From Dehalococcoidia bacterium (GTDB taxonomy: Bacteria > Chloroflexota > Dehalococcoidia > GIF9 > AB-539-J10), in NCBI GenBank assembly GCA_030602865.1, contig JAUVYX010000004.1, positions 1 to 14,922 of the forward strand: a stretch of DNA of 14,922 bases. Reading direction: 5' to 3'. The first letter of the stretch is position 1. Every line of letters begins with the position of its first letter. Of the stretch, positions 14,877 through 14,922 are shown piece after piece. The position numbers and the translations under genes are program-made. The notes below the pieces were generated by a model. The model did not search any database, had not been told where the DNA came from, and worked only from the letters and a program-made list of their open reading frames with translations.

Positions 14877-14896
14877 GTTGCTCTCTCTCTAGCAAC
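14877..14896. repeat. Small hairpin with a CT-repeat loop
   Basis: GTTGCT (14877-14882) and AGCAAC (14891-14896) close an 8-base loop of CT repeats. No T-run follows on either strand, so it is not a usual terminator. It lies near the right edge of the window, upstream of the tldD promoter. Confidence 0.35.
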
Positions 14897-14922
14897 GGAA
14901 GGAGACTATTTCTGTTGGATTA

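Overview
The window looks like chromosomal DNA of an anaerobic bacterium, most likely Chloroflexota of the Dehalococcoidia type. This is inferred from the combination of genes: an archaeal-type phosphoglycerate mutase, a tungsten-type aldehyde ferredoxin oxidoreductase, a type 4 uracil-DNA glycosylase, a bacterial PAC2-family protein, RNase J and an FtsK with a short linker. The base composition is moderately AT-rich. No rRNA or marker tree was available, so the taxon is a guess. I see no transposase, phage gene, CRISPR array or toxin-antitoxin pair.

Layout. Bases 1-897 hold a small membrane protein followed at once by tRNA-Leu(CAG), tRNA-Arg(GCG) and tRNA-Val(UAC). A metallo-beta-lactamase-fold hydrolase follows on the + strand (1059-1850). 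A strong bidirectional terminator (1860-1902) separates it from a minus-strand cluster read toward it: a DUF3096-like 50-residue membrane protein, an unrecognised 59-residue protein and the oxidoreductase (4268 down to 1939). The two small genes are real-looking reading frames in what would otherwise appear to be an empty 640-base gap. From about 4568 the + strand carries apgM and galU, which run tail to tail into a long minus-strand operon.

That operon runs from 14796 down to 6631: tldD, pmbA (tldE), a PAC2-family gene, a type 4 uracil-DNA glycosylase, rnj (RNase J) and ftsK. Most junctions are 0 to 15 bases, so the six genes are probably one transcript and partly translationally coupled. 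It joins peptide maturation or degradation (TldD/TldE), a possible assembly chaperone (PAC2), base-excision repair, RNA turnover and chromosome segregation.

Points worth a second look are: a one-residue insertion in the HxHxDH metal motif of the MBL protein; the two hidden small genes upstream of the oxidoreductase; promoter-like elements lying so close to the tldD and apgM start codons that both messages could be leaderless; a dyad overlapping the tldD promoter; a tRNA-Arg with GCG rather than the usual bacterial ACG anticodon; and a 26-base 3' overlap of galU and ftsK with no terminator. I found no clear evidence for a wholly new system.
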